NCBI GenBank assembly: GCA_031404815.1 | Contig: JANNIH010000005.1 | Location: 1-64,000 of the forward strand | Source of the DNA: DASYKS01 sp031404815 | GTDB lineage: Bacteria > Acidobacteriota > Thermoanaerobaculia > Multivoradales > UBA5704 | DNA length: 64,000 nt | Direction of reading: 5' to 3' | Shown here: positions 25,407 through 33,776 of the stretch, piece after piece | Numbering within the stretch: position 1 is the first letter of the stretch | How the letters are laid out: every line of letters begins with the position of its first letter | Notes under the pieces: generated by a model | Database searches by the model: none | The model's input: the letters and a program-made list of their open reading frames with translations, nothing else | What the model was told of the DNA's origin: nothing | Translations under genes and position numbers: made by a program

Positions 25407-26846
25407 CTACTCGCGCTCGAAGACCATCGCGAAGCCGGTGCCGCCGGCTGCGCAGACGGTCAGTAGGCCAAGGTTGCCGTTGCGCCGACGGAGTTCGCAG
25501 AGCAGTTGGGTCGCCGCCCGGGCGCCGGTCGCGCCGAACGGATGGCCGATCGCGATCGAACCGCCGGTGACGTTGAATTTGTCGAGATCGACGACCCCGA
25601 GCGGCGCGCTCCGGCCGAGCTCTTCGCGGGCGAATTTCGCCGAGGCGAAGCCCTTCAAGTTCGACAAGATCTGCGCCGCGAACGCTTCGTGCATCTCGAC
25701 CAGGTCGAGATCGGCCAGGGTAACGCCCGCCGCATCGAGCGCCGCGGGCGCCGCATAGGCCGGCCCTTGGAGCAACTGGTTCGCCGGATCGACCGCGGCG
25801 AACGCGTAGCTGCGCAGATAGCCGAGCGGCCGAAACCCAAGCGCCTTCGCCTTCTCCTCGGACATCAAGAGGACGGCCGCGCCGCCGTCGGTAAGCGGGC
25901 TCGAATTGCCCGCGGTGAGAGTACCGTAGCGGCGATCGAACACCGGCTTCAGTTTGGCGAGCGCCTCCATCGACGTCTCGGCGCGCACGCCGTTGTCTTT
26001 GCCGACCGGCCGGTCGTAGCCCGGCGGCGGGAACACGGTCGCGATCTGCTCGACGAACCGACCGTCGGCCGCGGCGGCCGCCGCCCGATGATGAGACATC
26101 AGGGCGATCTCGTCCTGGGCGCGGCGGGAGATCGCGTTCTCCTTGGCCATCTTCTCCCCCGACTCCCCCATCGACTGGCCGGTCGTGTACTCGGCGATCG
26201 CCGGGGCGACCGGCGCCAGATCGGCCGGGCGGAGCTTGGCGATCGCCGCCAGCTTCTGCGGCAGCGTCTTCGCCTTCCCGAGCGCCATGAACATACGCGA
26301 GGCGTTCTTCGAAAACAGGATCGGCACGTTGGACAGCGATTCCGCCCCTCCCGCGAGCACCACTTCGGCCTCGCCAGCGAGGATCGCTTCGGCGCCGAAG
26401 GTCATCGCCCGGTTCGCCGAAGCGCACGCGAGGTTGACCGTGGTGCCCACCACGTCGTGCGGCAGCGACAGGCGGAACACCACCTCTCGACCGAGGTTCG
26501 GCGCGTGGAGCGCCGGGATCACGCAGCCGAACACCGAGAGGCCGATCTCGGCCGGATCGATCCCGGTGCGGGCGATCAGCTCGGACGAAGCGGCGCTCGC
26601 GAGGTCGACCACGTCCATGTGTTGGAGATCGGTGCCCGACTTGGCGAATGGAGTTCGGCAACCATCGACCAGAGCCACCCGGCCGTGCGCTCCGCGGAGC
26701 GCCGCACGCCCGACCGCGGTGATCGAAGGGCGGCGGGCCGAGCCGGTCCAGACGGTGTCCGCGCGCTCGGAGATCTCTTCGCGCACCGACGCGTCGTTCG
26801 GGGGAGGGAGGGGCGACGGGGGGGCGGCGATCGGCTCGGTGGACAT
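25407..26846 (-). CDS. Acetyl-CoA acyltransferase (thiolase, FadI/FadA-like)
   Basis: A 479-aa protein. RVALVDGCRTPFAKSGTD opens the thiolase fold after a 60-residue extension. The nucleophile Cys is in VNLACASANRAM, followed by LAGGAESLSNVPI, EMHEAFAAQ (catalytic His region), IGHPFGATGARAATQ and CAAGGTGFAMVFE (second Cys). It performs thiolytic cleavage of 3-ketoacyl-CoA. The length is closer to FadI (longer thiolases). GGAGG precedes ATG 26846. It is the first gene of the pair with the CoA-transferase. Confidence 0.92.
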   Translation of the reverse strand: MSTEPIAAPPSPLPPPNDASVREEISERADTVWTGSARRPSITAVGRAALRGAHGRVALVDGCRTPFAKSGTDLQHMDVVDLASAASSELIARTGIDPAEIGLSVFGCVIPALHAPNLGREVVFRLSLPHDVVGTTVNLACASANRAMTFGAEAILAGEAEVVLAGGAESLSNVPILFSKNASRMFMALGKAKTLPQKLAAIAKLRPADLAPVAPAIAEYTTGQSMGESGEKMAKENAISRRAQDEIALMSHHRAAAAAADGRFVEQIATVFPPPGYDRPVGKDNGVRAETSMEALAKLKPVFDRRYGTLTAGNSSPLTDGGAAVLLMSEEKAKALGFRPLGYLRSYAFAAVDPANQLLQGPAYAAPAALDAAGVTLADLDLVEMHEAFAAQILSNLKGFASAKFAREELGRSAPLGVVDLDKFNVTGGSIAIGHPFGATGARAATQLLCELRRRNGNLGLLTVCAAGGTGFAMVFERE

Positions 26847-26969
26847 CCTAAGACCTCCAAATCGGTTCGAGGTCATTGTTTATACCACGGGAGAGCGGCT
26901 TCATGCCGCAGCGCGGCGGAGAAAGTGGATGAGGGCGCACACCGTCGCGGCTGTTAGAATTGACCGATC

Positions 26970-27770
26970 TTGAACTCCTCCGTTGCTCCTCGCCATCCCG
27001 CGGCTCTGGTCGTCGCACATCCCGGCCACGAGCTGCGTGTCTACGGCTGGGTAGAGCAGGTGCGGCCGATCGTCTACGTGCTCACCGACGGCTCGGGTCG
27101 TGGCGCACCGCGCCTCAAGTCGACGAGTCGGTTGCTCACGACCGCCGGTGCGCGCCCCGGTTCGATCTACGGCCGCTTCTCCGACCAGGAGATCTACACG
27201 GCGCTGCTCGGTGGCGAAGTCGAACGATTCGTCGCTCTCGCCGCGGAGCTCGCGGAGGCGCTTCGCGAAATGGGGGTTCGAACCGTCGCGGGCGATGCGC
27301 TCGAGGGGTTCAATCCCAGCCACGACCTGTGTCGGTTATTGATCGATGCCGCGGCGGCTCGGCTCGCCCGCGAAGGCAGGCCCCTTGTCAATCTGCAGTT
27401 TCCGCTCGAAGACCACCCGGCAGCCGAAGCACCCGGCGGAGCGGTCGAGCGAGACCCGCTGGATCGGCTCGCCCTCTACCTCGACGACGAGGCGTTCGAA
27501 CGCAAACTCGCCGCAGCGCGCACCTATCCCGAGATGGCCGACGAAGTCGAGGCGGCGCTCGCGCGTTTCGGCCCCGACGCGTTCCGGCACGAGCACCTCA
27601 CACCGGCTGCTTCGTGGTCCGTCGCCACTCTCTACGAAGAGACCCCCTTCTTCGAACGGCACGGCGAGCAGCGGGTGGCCGAAGGGCACTATCGGGATGT
27701 TCTCCGCGGCCGCGAACATCTGGTGCCGGTCGCGGCAGCTCTCGAACACTGGGCGAACCGACCTCGATAG
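26970..27770 (+). CDS. PIG-L/LmbE-related protein (divergent), next to a glycosyltransferase
   Basis: A 266-aa protein starting with TTG at 26970. AALVVAHPGHELRVYGWVEQVRPIVYVLTDGSG resembles the HPDDE metal motif and following strand of PIG-L N-acetylglucosamine deacetylases, and GFNPSHDLCRLLIDAAAARL could supply the H-x-D. The usual second Asp of HPDDE is a His here, so zinc binding and catalysis are uncertain. It is 19 nt upstream of a family-4-like glycosyltransferase, consistent with a role in glycan modification. Confidence 0.55.
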   Translation: MNSSVAPRHPAALVVAHPGHELRVYGWVEQVRPIVYVLTDGSGRGAPRLKSTSRLLTTAGARPGSIYGRFSDQEIYTALLGGEVERFVALAAELAEALREMGVRTVAGDALEGFNPSHDLCRLLIDAAAARLAREGRPLVNLQFPLEDHPAAEAPGGAVERDPLDRLALYLDDEAFERKLAAARTYPEMADEVEAALARFGPDAFRHEHLTPAASWSVATLYEETPFFERHGEQRVAEGHYRDVLRGREHLVPVAAALEHWANRPR

Positions 27771-27789
27771 CGCCGATTCAACCAAGCCT

Positions 27790-28971
27790 ATGAAACCGAT
27801 TCGCGTTCTCCTGACGCTCCGCACGCTCAATCGCAGGAGCGGATCCGAGGCCTATGTCATGGACCTCGCGCGCGCGCTGCGCCGCCGCGGCCATGAGCCG
27901 ATCGTCTACGCCTCCGAGGGCGGGGATCTCGCGCACGAGCTGAAGATGGCGACGGTCGCGGTAATCGAGCGTCTCGACCGGATGGCGGTGGTGCCCGACG
28001 TGATCCACGGCAACCACCATCCGGAGACGATGACCGCTCTGCTCCATTTTCCGGACACCCCGGCGATCCACGTCACCCATGCCTGGAACTCGTTCGAGGC
28101 GACCCCCGTTCGCCATCCGCGCGTGCTCGCCTATGTCGCGGTCGACGACTGCTGCCGCGACCGGCTGGTGCAAGAGGAATCGATCCCACCGGCAAGCGTT
28201 CGGGTGCTCCAAAACGGTGTGGATCTCGACCGCTTTCGCCCGCGCCCGCCGCTGCCGAGCCGCCCCAGGCGTGCGCTCGTGTTCAGCAACTACGCGACCC
28301 AGGGCTCCCACCTCGAAATCTGCGCCGAGGCCTGTCGCCGCGCGGGGATCGAGCTCGCCGTGATCGGCTCGGGGGTCGGGCGCGAGGCGCAGGCGCCGGA
28401 ACAGGTGATCGGCGACTACGATCTGATCTTCGCCAAAGCCCGCTGCGCGCTCGAAGCGCTCGCGGTGGGCGCCGCGGTGGTGCTCTGCGATACGACAGGG
28501 TCGGGCCCTCTGGTCACCGCGGCGAACGTCGCCCCCCTCCGCCGGGAGAATTTCGGCCTGCGCACCATCCAGCGCCGGCTCGATGCGGATCTGCTGCTCG
28601 GCGAGATCGAACGCTACAACCCATCCGACGCGGCCGCGGCGAGCCGCTTCATCCGCGAGACCGCCGACCTCGAACGCTCGACCGACGACCTGCTGGCGCT
28701 CTACGGCGAAGTGATCGAGGAGCACCGAACCAAACCGCGCGACCTGCTCGCCGAAAGCCGCGCGGTCGCCGACTATCTCTACCGCTTCGTCCCCTCCTGG
28801 CGCGACACCGACGTGCTCAAGTCGAAGCTCCAAAACGCCGAAGCCGAACGCGACCGAATGCGCGGCGAGATCGCCTATTTCCAGCAGAGCGCGACCTGGA
28901 AGCTGCGCGAGCGAATGGTCCGGTTGAAGCCGCTGGTTGGGGTGTATCGTAGGCTGCTGGGGAGGAGGTAG
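27790..28971 (+). CDS. Glycosyltransferase, GT4-like
   Basis: A 393-aa protein. IRVLLTLRTLNRRSGSEAYVMDLARALRRRGHEPIVYASEG is the N-terminal Rossmann domain with the G-S/G-E loop, VRVLQNGVDLDRFRPR is the GT-B hinge motif, and DLIFAKARCALEALAVGAAVVLCDTTGSGPLV carries the C-terminal donor-site Glu/Gly region. The last 50 residues (KSKLQNAEAERDRMRGEIAYFQQSATWKLRERM) are a coiled coil often found on surface-glycan glycosyltransferases. The donor sugar is unknown. Confidence 0.85.
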   Translation: MKPIRVLLTLRTLNRRSGSEAYVMDLARALRRRGHEPIVYASEGGDLAHELKMATVAVIERLDRMAVVPDVIHGNHHPETMTALLHFPDTPAIHVTHAWNSFEATPVRHPRVLAYVAVDDCCRDRLVQEESIPPASVRVLQNGVDLDRFRPRPPLPSRPRRALVFSNYATQGSHLEICAEACRRAGIELAVIGSGVGREAQAPEQVIGDYDLIFAKARCALEALAVGAAVVLCDTTGSGPLVTAANVAPLRRENFGLRTIQRRLDADLLLGEIERYNPSDAAAASRFIRETADLERSTDDLLALYGEVIEEHRTKPRDLLAESRAVADYLYRFVPSWRDTDVLKSKLQNAEAERDRMRGEIAYFQQSATWKLRERMVRLKPLVGVYRRLLGRR

Positions 28972-28974
28972 GGG

Positions 28975-29238
28975 ATGGACGACTCTCGATTTTCTCAGAT
29001 TACCTACCGCCGTGGGGCGGCGGGTGCACCGATTGCAATGCTCCGCGGCTCGGGATTTCGGGTTCGGACCCTCTGGGCGGCAAGCACTGCCTGGAGATGG
29101 TCGCCGGAAGACATCGCCCGCGAGTACGACTTAACGCTGGATCAAGTCGAAGTGGCGTTGTCGTTTGGCGCCGTCCACCATGCGCAAATTGAGGCGGACA
29201 TGGCGCTCGAAGAGAAACTCGAGAGGACGATTGCATGA
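28975..29238 (+). CDS. DUF433-family protein, solitary
   Basis: An 87-aa protein: GFRVRTLWAASTAWRWSPEDIAREYDLTLDQVEVALSFGAVHHAQIEADMALEEKLE is the DUF433 winged-helix region (P-E-x-I-A-x-x-Y-x-L-x-x-x-x-V-x-x-A-L). It begins 3 nt after the glycosyltransferase stop. The usual DUF5615 toxin does not follow; the next gene is on the other strand. It is a stand-alone DNA-binding antitoxin relative. Confidence 0.75.
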   Translation: MDDSRFSQITYRRGAAGAPIAMLRGSGFRVRTLWAASTAWRWSPEDIAREYDLTLDQVEVALSFGAVHHAQIEADMALEEKLERTIA

Positions 29239-29277
29239 GGCTTGCGCCTTAACTCGGTCCCAATTGGGCGCCCACCC

Positions 29278-29634
29278 TCAAGACGGCAACTCGTGGGCAT
29301 CCGCTTGCGGGTGGGCTTCCAGACCACCACGGAGCGCGAGGTAGCGTTCGACCGGCATGCCGACCCGGTCGGCGAAGCTCTGTTGGTAGCTCGCGACGGC
29401 GCCCACCGGCTCGTCCAGGTAGAGCCGCTCGATGCGGAAGAGCGGCACGAACATGGTCGACAGCCCGAGCGACGGCGGCTCTTTGGACGCCGCTTGGAGC
29501 ATCCACTCACCGAAGCTCGCGACGCTGATGCCGCGCAGCTGAATGCCGGCGACGCTCAGGTCGTAGAGCACTCCCCAGAATTTCTCGGTCGGGTTGACCA
29601 GATGGACGAGGATGATCGAACCGGGTCGAATCAC
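29278..29634 (-). CDS. Conserved protein of unknown function
   Basis: A 118-aa protein. PGSIILVHLVNPTEKFWGVLYDLSVAGIQLRGISVASFGEWMLQAA...GLSTMFVPLFRIERLYLDEPVGAVASYQQSFADRVGMPVERYL has well-formed beta strands and reads as a real folded protein; similar sequences are annotated as hypothetical in Acidobacteriota. GTG 29634 is chosen because similarity to such proteins starts there. It has no signal peptide or TM and looks Sm- or PilZ-like in size, but I cannot assign a family. Confidence 0.6.
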   Translation of the reverse strand: MIRPGSIILVHLVNPTEKFWGVLYDLSVAGIQLRGISVASFGEWMLQAASKEPPSLGLSTMFVPLFRIERLYLDEPVGAVASYQQSFADRVGMPVERYLALRGGLEAHPQADAHELPS

Positions 29635-29772
29635 AGGCGGCGGGCTCCTTTGCGCCGGGGAAGAATACGGCAAGCACCACCGATTCCGAGAAAGATGCTC
29701 CTTGCGGCCGTCGAATCTCGCGTTAGGTCTAAGAGGCCCCCCATTTTTCCCGGCCCGAGGAGGTTGCTGACC

Positions 29773-30084
29773 ATGCACCGACTGGAGATCCTGTCCGCCG
29801 CCAAAACCAACTCCGAAGAACTGCACGGGCGCATCGCCTGCCTAGGGGGGCGAGCCTCCGACGGAAGCCCCTGGCGGCTGGCCAACGAGGACGCCATCCG
29901 CGCGCTCGAAACCGGAGCGCGCAGCCTGTTCGTCCGCTGGGACGGCCTGGAGCACGACGTGGTGATCGAACGCGATCCGGACGGGCACAAACTGCTCCGC
30001 ATCGCGGGGGACCCGATCGGCGCGAACGCCCTGCTCCATCTTCCGGAGTGCATGCCACAGATGACAAGGCCCGCATTCGTTTGA
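29773..30084 (+). CDS. DUF3892-like small protein
   Basis: A 103-aa protein: ILSAAKTNSEELHGRIACLGGRASDGSPWRLANEDAIRALETGARSLFVRWDGLEHDVVIERDPDGHKLLRIAGDPIGANALLHLPEC. The pattern (I..I.G....DG..W.L...EAI..I..G...F.V......V.V.....G..YLRT..D....N.LL.LP) fits DUF3892. Function unknown. It lies 159 nt upstream of the CHAT-FGE gene with a strong hairpin between them. Confidence 0.6.
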   Translation: MHRLEILSAAKTNSEELHGRIACLGGRASDGSPWRLANEDAIRALETGARSLFVRWDGLEHDVVIERDPDGHKLLRIAGDPIGANALLHLPECMPQMTRPAFV

Positions 30085-30176
30085 GGCGAGTGCCCGGCTG
30101 GGCACCGGGAGGCCGGCGCCCCATTCCGCAACCAAACCGGTATCCTCTCCGGCACGGGCACTGAACACAGGAAGAA

Positions 30177-30216
30177 GACCCGAGCGCGGGCCGAAGGCAT
30201 TCGGCTCGCGCGGGTC
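30177..30216 (+). other. Strong hairpin between the DUF3892-like and CHAT-FGE genes
   Basis: Outer stem GACCC (30177-30181)/GGGTC (30212-30216) and inner stem GCGCGGGCCGAA (30184-30195)/TTCGGCTCGCGC (30200-30211) with one G-T pair and a 4-nt loop. It ends 26 nt before the CHAT-FGE start codon, so it could terminate the upstream gene or modulate translation of the downstream one. Confidence 0.55.
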
Positions 30217-30242
30217 TACCGCTTCGGGTCCCGTCCACCGCC

Positions 30243-32180
30243 ATGCGCACCTACGAGGATTTCGAGGTCTGGGTCTCCGCCGAGGGGACGGGCTTTCGAG
30301 TTCGGGCCACCGGGGCCGGAGAAACCCAAGGCTTTGACCTCGACGCCGCCTCCCTCTCCGAGCGATGGCAGCGCTTGGCGACCGCCTTCGCGGGTGGAAG
30401 TCGGGTCCATCCCGCCGAGATCCAGGACGCGGAAGCCCTCGGAGGCGAGCTGTTCCGTGCCGTTTTCACCGACCGGATTCTCCGCTCCTGGAGCGCCGCC
30501 CTGGCCCGAGCCCAGGAACGTGGACCCGAGGCCGGGGTGCGGCTCGTGCTCCATGTTCAGGAGGCCGGACCGCTTGCGAGCCTTCCCTGGGAGCTCCTAT
30601 TCGACCGAGATCACCAAGGGCTCCTCGCGCTTTCTCTCTCGACTCCGCTGATCCGATATCCGGACGTTCAAGAGCGCGAACGCCCTCTCGCCGTGCGGGC
30701 ACCCCTTCGCCTGCTCGGTGTGCTCGCCGAACCGCTCGGCCAGCCGCTGCTCGACCTCGAAGGTGAGTGGCAGGCGATCGAGAAAGCCCTCGCGCCTCTG
30801 TGCGATCGGGGCCTGGTCGAGATTGAACGGCTCGCGTCGCCCACCCTGCCGAAGCTGCGGGAGCGACTCAAGCGAGAACCTGCGGTCCATGCGCTGCATC
30901 TCGCGGGCCACGGGGTGGCGGGCGAGATCGTCCTGGAGGCGAACCAGCGGATGCGCAAGCCGGAGCCGGCTCTGGGGCAACAGCTCGCCTCCCTCCTCGG
31001 CGATGCGCCCGAGCTTCGGCTGGTGGTGATCAACGCCTGTGACGGAGCGAGCGGTATCGACGGCAAAAGCACGACGAGCCTTGCGTTCCACCTTGCGCGC
31101 CGAGGCCTGCCCGCTATCGTGGCTCTTCAATCCGCCATAGGTGACACGGCCGCGCGGCTCGTCTCTCGCGAGCTCTATCAAGAAATCGCAAAAGGCAGCC
31201 CGCTCGAAGTGGCGGTGACCGAAGCGCGCAGGGCGCTCTACGCCGAGCACAAGGGGATGGCTTGGGCGGCGCCGGTGCTCTATCTGCGCGGCCCCGGTCG
31301 ATTGATCTTGCCGAAGTTCCCTTGGCTCCGAATCCTCCTTGTCTGTTCCGCCCTCATCGTCGCCATCGGGGTTCCCCTCGCAGCGCGCCACGGGAAGAAA
31401 CTCTACGAGAACCTCATACCTCAAGCGCTAGTCCCCTCGCTCCGTGCACCCATACCCCGCACCTCGTCCCCCGAATGCCCTTCGCCACCTGGTCTCGACC
31501 TCGCATTCGTAAAGATCACCGCGGGGGCATTTACCATGGGCGCACCCGAAGGCCGCGGCGATCGAAAAGAAGAACGGCCGGCGCATGAGGTGAGAATCAC
31601 CAGGGACTTTTGTATCGGACGGTTCGAGGTAACGGAGAAACAATCGAACGCCGTACTCGCAGGCGGTGGCGCAACGACGCTTCAGGGCATCGACCTCCCT
31701 AAGACCGGTGTTTCGTGGGATGAGACTCAAATTTTACTGAAGAAACTGAATCATCGTGACCCCAGCGGAGCCTACCGATTGGTCACGGAAGCGGAGTTGG
31801 AGTACGCGGCGCGGGCCGGCAGTGAAGCGGCCTTCAGTTTCGGGGACAACGAGGCAGAGCTTCCCGCTTTTGGCAACTGCGCTGGAAGAAATGCCTCCCG
31901 CGCGCTAGCTCCGATCGGCTCGTTTTTCCCCAACAACTGGGGCCTCTACGATGTTCATGGCAATGCTCAGGAGTGGGTCGCGGATTGGTTCGCCCCTTAC
32001 TCTTCAAAGGGCGAAGCCGAGATCGATCCGAAGGGCCCGACCACCGGCACAGATCGAGTGCGGCGCGGTGGAAGCTTCAACAATGTCCCAAAGAAATGCG
32101 CATCCTGGAGCCGCAGCTCTTCTGAGCCGGGTCACCGGAGCGACGATCTCGGTTTCCGGATCGCCCGCTCGCCCAAATAG
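30243..32180 (+). CDS. CHAT caspase-like protease-TM-FGE/C-type-lectin-fold fusion
   Basis: A 645-aa protein. Residues 90-350 are a CHAT domain: LPWELLFD, catalytic His223 in HLAGHG, catalytic Cys266 in VINACDG, then LAFHLARRGLPAIVALQ and AAPVLYLRG. A TM helix (about 359-381) is followed by a linker and, at 417-643, a formylglycine-generating-enzyme/sulfatase-modifying (C-type-lectin) fold with FVKITAGAFTMGA, IGRFEVTEKQ, YRLVTEAELEYAAR, GLYDVHGNAQEWVADWF and RVRRGGSFNNV...LGFRIAR. CHAT proteases cut partners during bacterial immunity; FGE folds commonly bind ligands. The FGE half is poorer in GC than the CHAT half. Confidence 0.9.
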   Translation: MRTYEDFEVWVSAEGTGFRVRATGAGETQGFDLDAASLSERWQRLATAFAGGSRVHPAEIQDAEALGGELFRAVFTDRILRSWSAALARAQERGPEAGVRLVLHVQEAGPLASLPWELLFDRDHQGLLALSLSTPLIRYPDVQERERPLAVRAPLRLLGVLAEPLGQPLLDLEGEWQAIEKALAPLCDRGLVEIERLASPTLPKLRERLKREPAVHALHLAGHGVAGEIVLEANQRMRKPEPALGQQLASLLGDAPELRLVVINACDGASGIDGKSTTSLAFHLARRGLPAIVALQSAIGDTAARLVSRELYQEIAKGSPLEVAVTEARRALYAEHKGMAWAAPVLYLRGPGRLILPKFPWLRILLVCSALIVAIGVPLAARHGKKLYENLIPQALVPSLRAPIPRTSSPECPSPPGLDLAFVKITAGAFTMGAPEGRGDRKEERPAHEVRITRDFCIGRFEVTEKQSNAVLAGGGATTLQGIDLPKTGVSWDETQILLKKLNHRDPSGAYRLVTEAELEYAARAGSEAAFSFGDNEAELPAFGNCAGRNASRALAPIGSFFPNNWGLYDVHGNAQEWVADWFAPYSSKGEAEIDPKGPTTGTDRVRRGGSFNNVPKKCASWSRSSSEPGHRSDDLGFRIARSPK

Positions 32181-32191
32181 AATCCAAGCCG

Positions 32192-32350
32192 ATGACCCAC
32201 ATCGACGCTGATCTCGACGACGACGATCTCCAACCGGAATACGACTTCTCGGAAGCGGTCCAGGGCAAGCACCACCGGCAGTTTCGGGAAGGAACCCTGG
32301 TGGTGCTTCTGGATCCAGAAGCCGTTCAAGCCCAACCAAAATCCGCCTAA
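32192..32350 (+). CDS. Very small conserved protein (52 aa), antitoxin-like
   Basis: The frame starts at ATG 32192 and ends at TAA 32348-32350: DLQPEYDFSEAVQGKHHRQFREGTLVVLLDPE. The 'EYDFS.GV.GKH...F..GT..VLLDP' pattern is typical of small proteins of about 50-80 aa that accompany toxin-antitoxin or RelE/BrnT loci in many Acidobacteriota and cyanobacteria. No toxin partner follows here. It is 11 nt downstream of the CHAT-FGE gene and could be co-transcribed. Confidence 0.6.
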   Translation: MTHIDADLDDDDLQPEYDFSEAVQGKHHRQFREGTLVVLLDPEAVQAQPKSA

Positions 32351-32766
32351 CTCCCGTGCCCGTCCCCTTCGCCCGGCTCGGACAGCTCCACCAGCACGCC
32401 ACCCGTGCTCTTCGGGTGGACGAACTGAACCCAACAGCCGCCCGCGCCGCGGGTGGGTTCGGGGCGGAGAACCTGGAATCCCTGCTCGCGCAGGCGAGCG
32501 TCATCGGCTCTCACGTCGTCGCTCGCCAGGCAGAGGTGGTGGACTCCGGGGCCGCGCTTCTCCAGAAACTTGCCGACCGTCGAGTCGGGTGAGAGCGGTT
32601 CGAGCAGCTCGATCTGCGTCTCGCCACAGGGGATGAACGCCACCCGCACCCCTTCGTGCGGCACCTCTTCGATCGCGGAGACCGTGAGGCCGAGCGCTTC
32701 GTACATCTTGCGCGCCTCGGCGATCGAGGTGACCGCGATGCCGATGTGGTCGATCTTTCCGATCAT
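32347..32766 (-). CDS. mce: Methylmalonyl-CoA epimerase
   Basis: A 139-aa VOC-fold protein: KIDHIGIAVTSIAEARKMYEALG, AFIPCGETQIELLEPL and GPGVHHLCLASDDV carry the metal ligands (His, Gln/Glu, His) and a C-terminal VELSE glutamate. It interconverts (R)- and (S)-methylmalonyl-CoA. Its start overlaps the MeaB gene by 4 nt, confirming the pathway role in propionate and odd-chain fatty acid/branched-chain amino acid breakdown. Confidence 0.95.
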   Translation of the reverse strand: MIGKIDHIGIAVTSIAEARKMYEALGLTVSAIEEVPHEGVRVAFIPCGETQIELLEPLSPDSTVGKFLEKRGPGVHHLCLASDDVRADDARLREQGFQVLRPEPTRGAGGCWVQFVHPKSTGGVLVELSEPGEGDGHGS

Positions 32767-33776
32767 GCCTCCCCCTCGGACGTAAGGCCCGCAGCGGCGC
32801 TCTGGACCACGCCGCGAAACAACCGCTCGGCCACCAGGTAGGGATCGACCCGCTCGGCGAAGCCCGCTTCGACCGCACGTTCCACCCCCACCACCCGATC
32901 GGCAGTGGCGATCACCCGCTCCTTCAAAATCGTCTCGACCCGCAGGCGCAGGTGCGAGAGCCGCCGGGCTTCGAGGTTGCCGCTGGTGCGAAGAAACTCG
33001 CGATGGCGTTCGATCGCCTCAATCACCCGGTCGAGCCCCTCGTCGCGGCTCGCCACCGTGCGCACGATCGGCGGGATCCAATCGCCATGCTCGCCGAGCG
33101 AGAGCATCATCTCCAGGTCGCGCTGTGAGCGATCGACACCGTCGCGGTCGGCCTTGTTGATCACGAACACGTCCGCGATCTCCATCAGCCCCGCCTTGAT
33201 CGCCTGGATGTCGTCGCCCAACCCCGGCACCGTCACCACCACGACGGAATCCACACTCCGCACCACATCCACCTCGTCCTGACCGACGCCCACGGTCTCG
33301 ACCAGAATCCAGTCGAACCCCGCGGCGTCGAGCAGATCGATCGCGTCGCGCGTCGCGCGGGCCAGGCCGCCCATCGTGCCGCGGGTCGCCATCGAGCGGA
33401 TGAAGACCCCCGGGTCGGTGTAGTGGCCCTGCATGCGGATGCGGTCGCCGAGCAGAGCGCCGCCGGTAAAAGGGCTGGTCGGATCGACCGCGAGCACCGC
33501 GACCGTCTCGCCGCGTGCCCGGAGGTGGCGCGTCAACCGATCGACCAGCGTGCTTTTGCCCGCGCCCGGCGGGCCGGTCATGCCGACCACGCGCCCGTTG
33601 CCGGTCTGCGGATAGAGCCGGGCGACCAGCTCGCGCTGATCGGGGCCGCCGTCTTCGAGCAGCGAGATCGCCCGGGCGAGCGCACGCGGCTGGCGGTTGA
33701 GCAGCCGTTCGATCAACGCGTCGAGATCTTCCGGCCCGCGCGCCCGCACCGGGCGGTGCGGCGAATCCGGCGTCAT
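32763..33776 (-). CDS. meaB: MeaB-type GTPase, methylmalonyl-CoA mutase chaperone
   Basis: A 337-aa G3E GTPase: P-loop GPPGAGKSTLVDRL, VLAVDPTSPFTGGALLGDRIRMQ (switch I), VETVGVGQDEVDV (switch II, Walker B) and VINKADRDG (NKxD). It protects and reloads the B12-dependent mutase with cofactor. Its start overlaps the acyl-CoA dehydrogenase stop by 4 nt. The mutase gene itself is not in the window. ATG 33776 fits the family length. Confidence 0.95.
   Translation of the reverse strand: MTPDSPHRPVRARGPEDLDALIERLLNRQPRALARAISLLEDGGPDQRELVARLYPQTGNGRVVGMTGPPGAGKSTLVDRLTRHLRARGETVAVLAVDPTSPFTGGALLGDRIRMQGHYTDPGVFIRSMATRGTMGGLARATRDAIDLLDAAGFDWILVETVGVGQDEVDVVRSVDSVVVVTVPGLGDDIQAIKAGLMEIADVFVINKADRDGVDRSQRDLEMMLSLGEHGDWIPPIVRTVASRDEGLDRVIEAIERHREFLRTSGNLEARRLSHLRLRVETILKERVIATADRVVGVERAVEAGFAERVDPYLVAERLFRGVVQSAAAGLTSEGEA

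Noticed and set aside
25390..26661. N-terminal extension that would give an 846-aa CoA-transferase
   Set aside because: The extra part is an out-of-frame reading of the thiolase gene on the same strand. CaiB homology begins only after 25389.
28778..28940. Separate gene at the end of the glycosyltransferase
   Set aside because: The coiled-coil tail is continuous with the glycosyltransferase frame and is common in surface-glycan glycosyltransferases.
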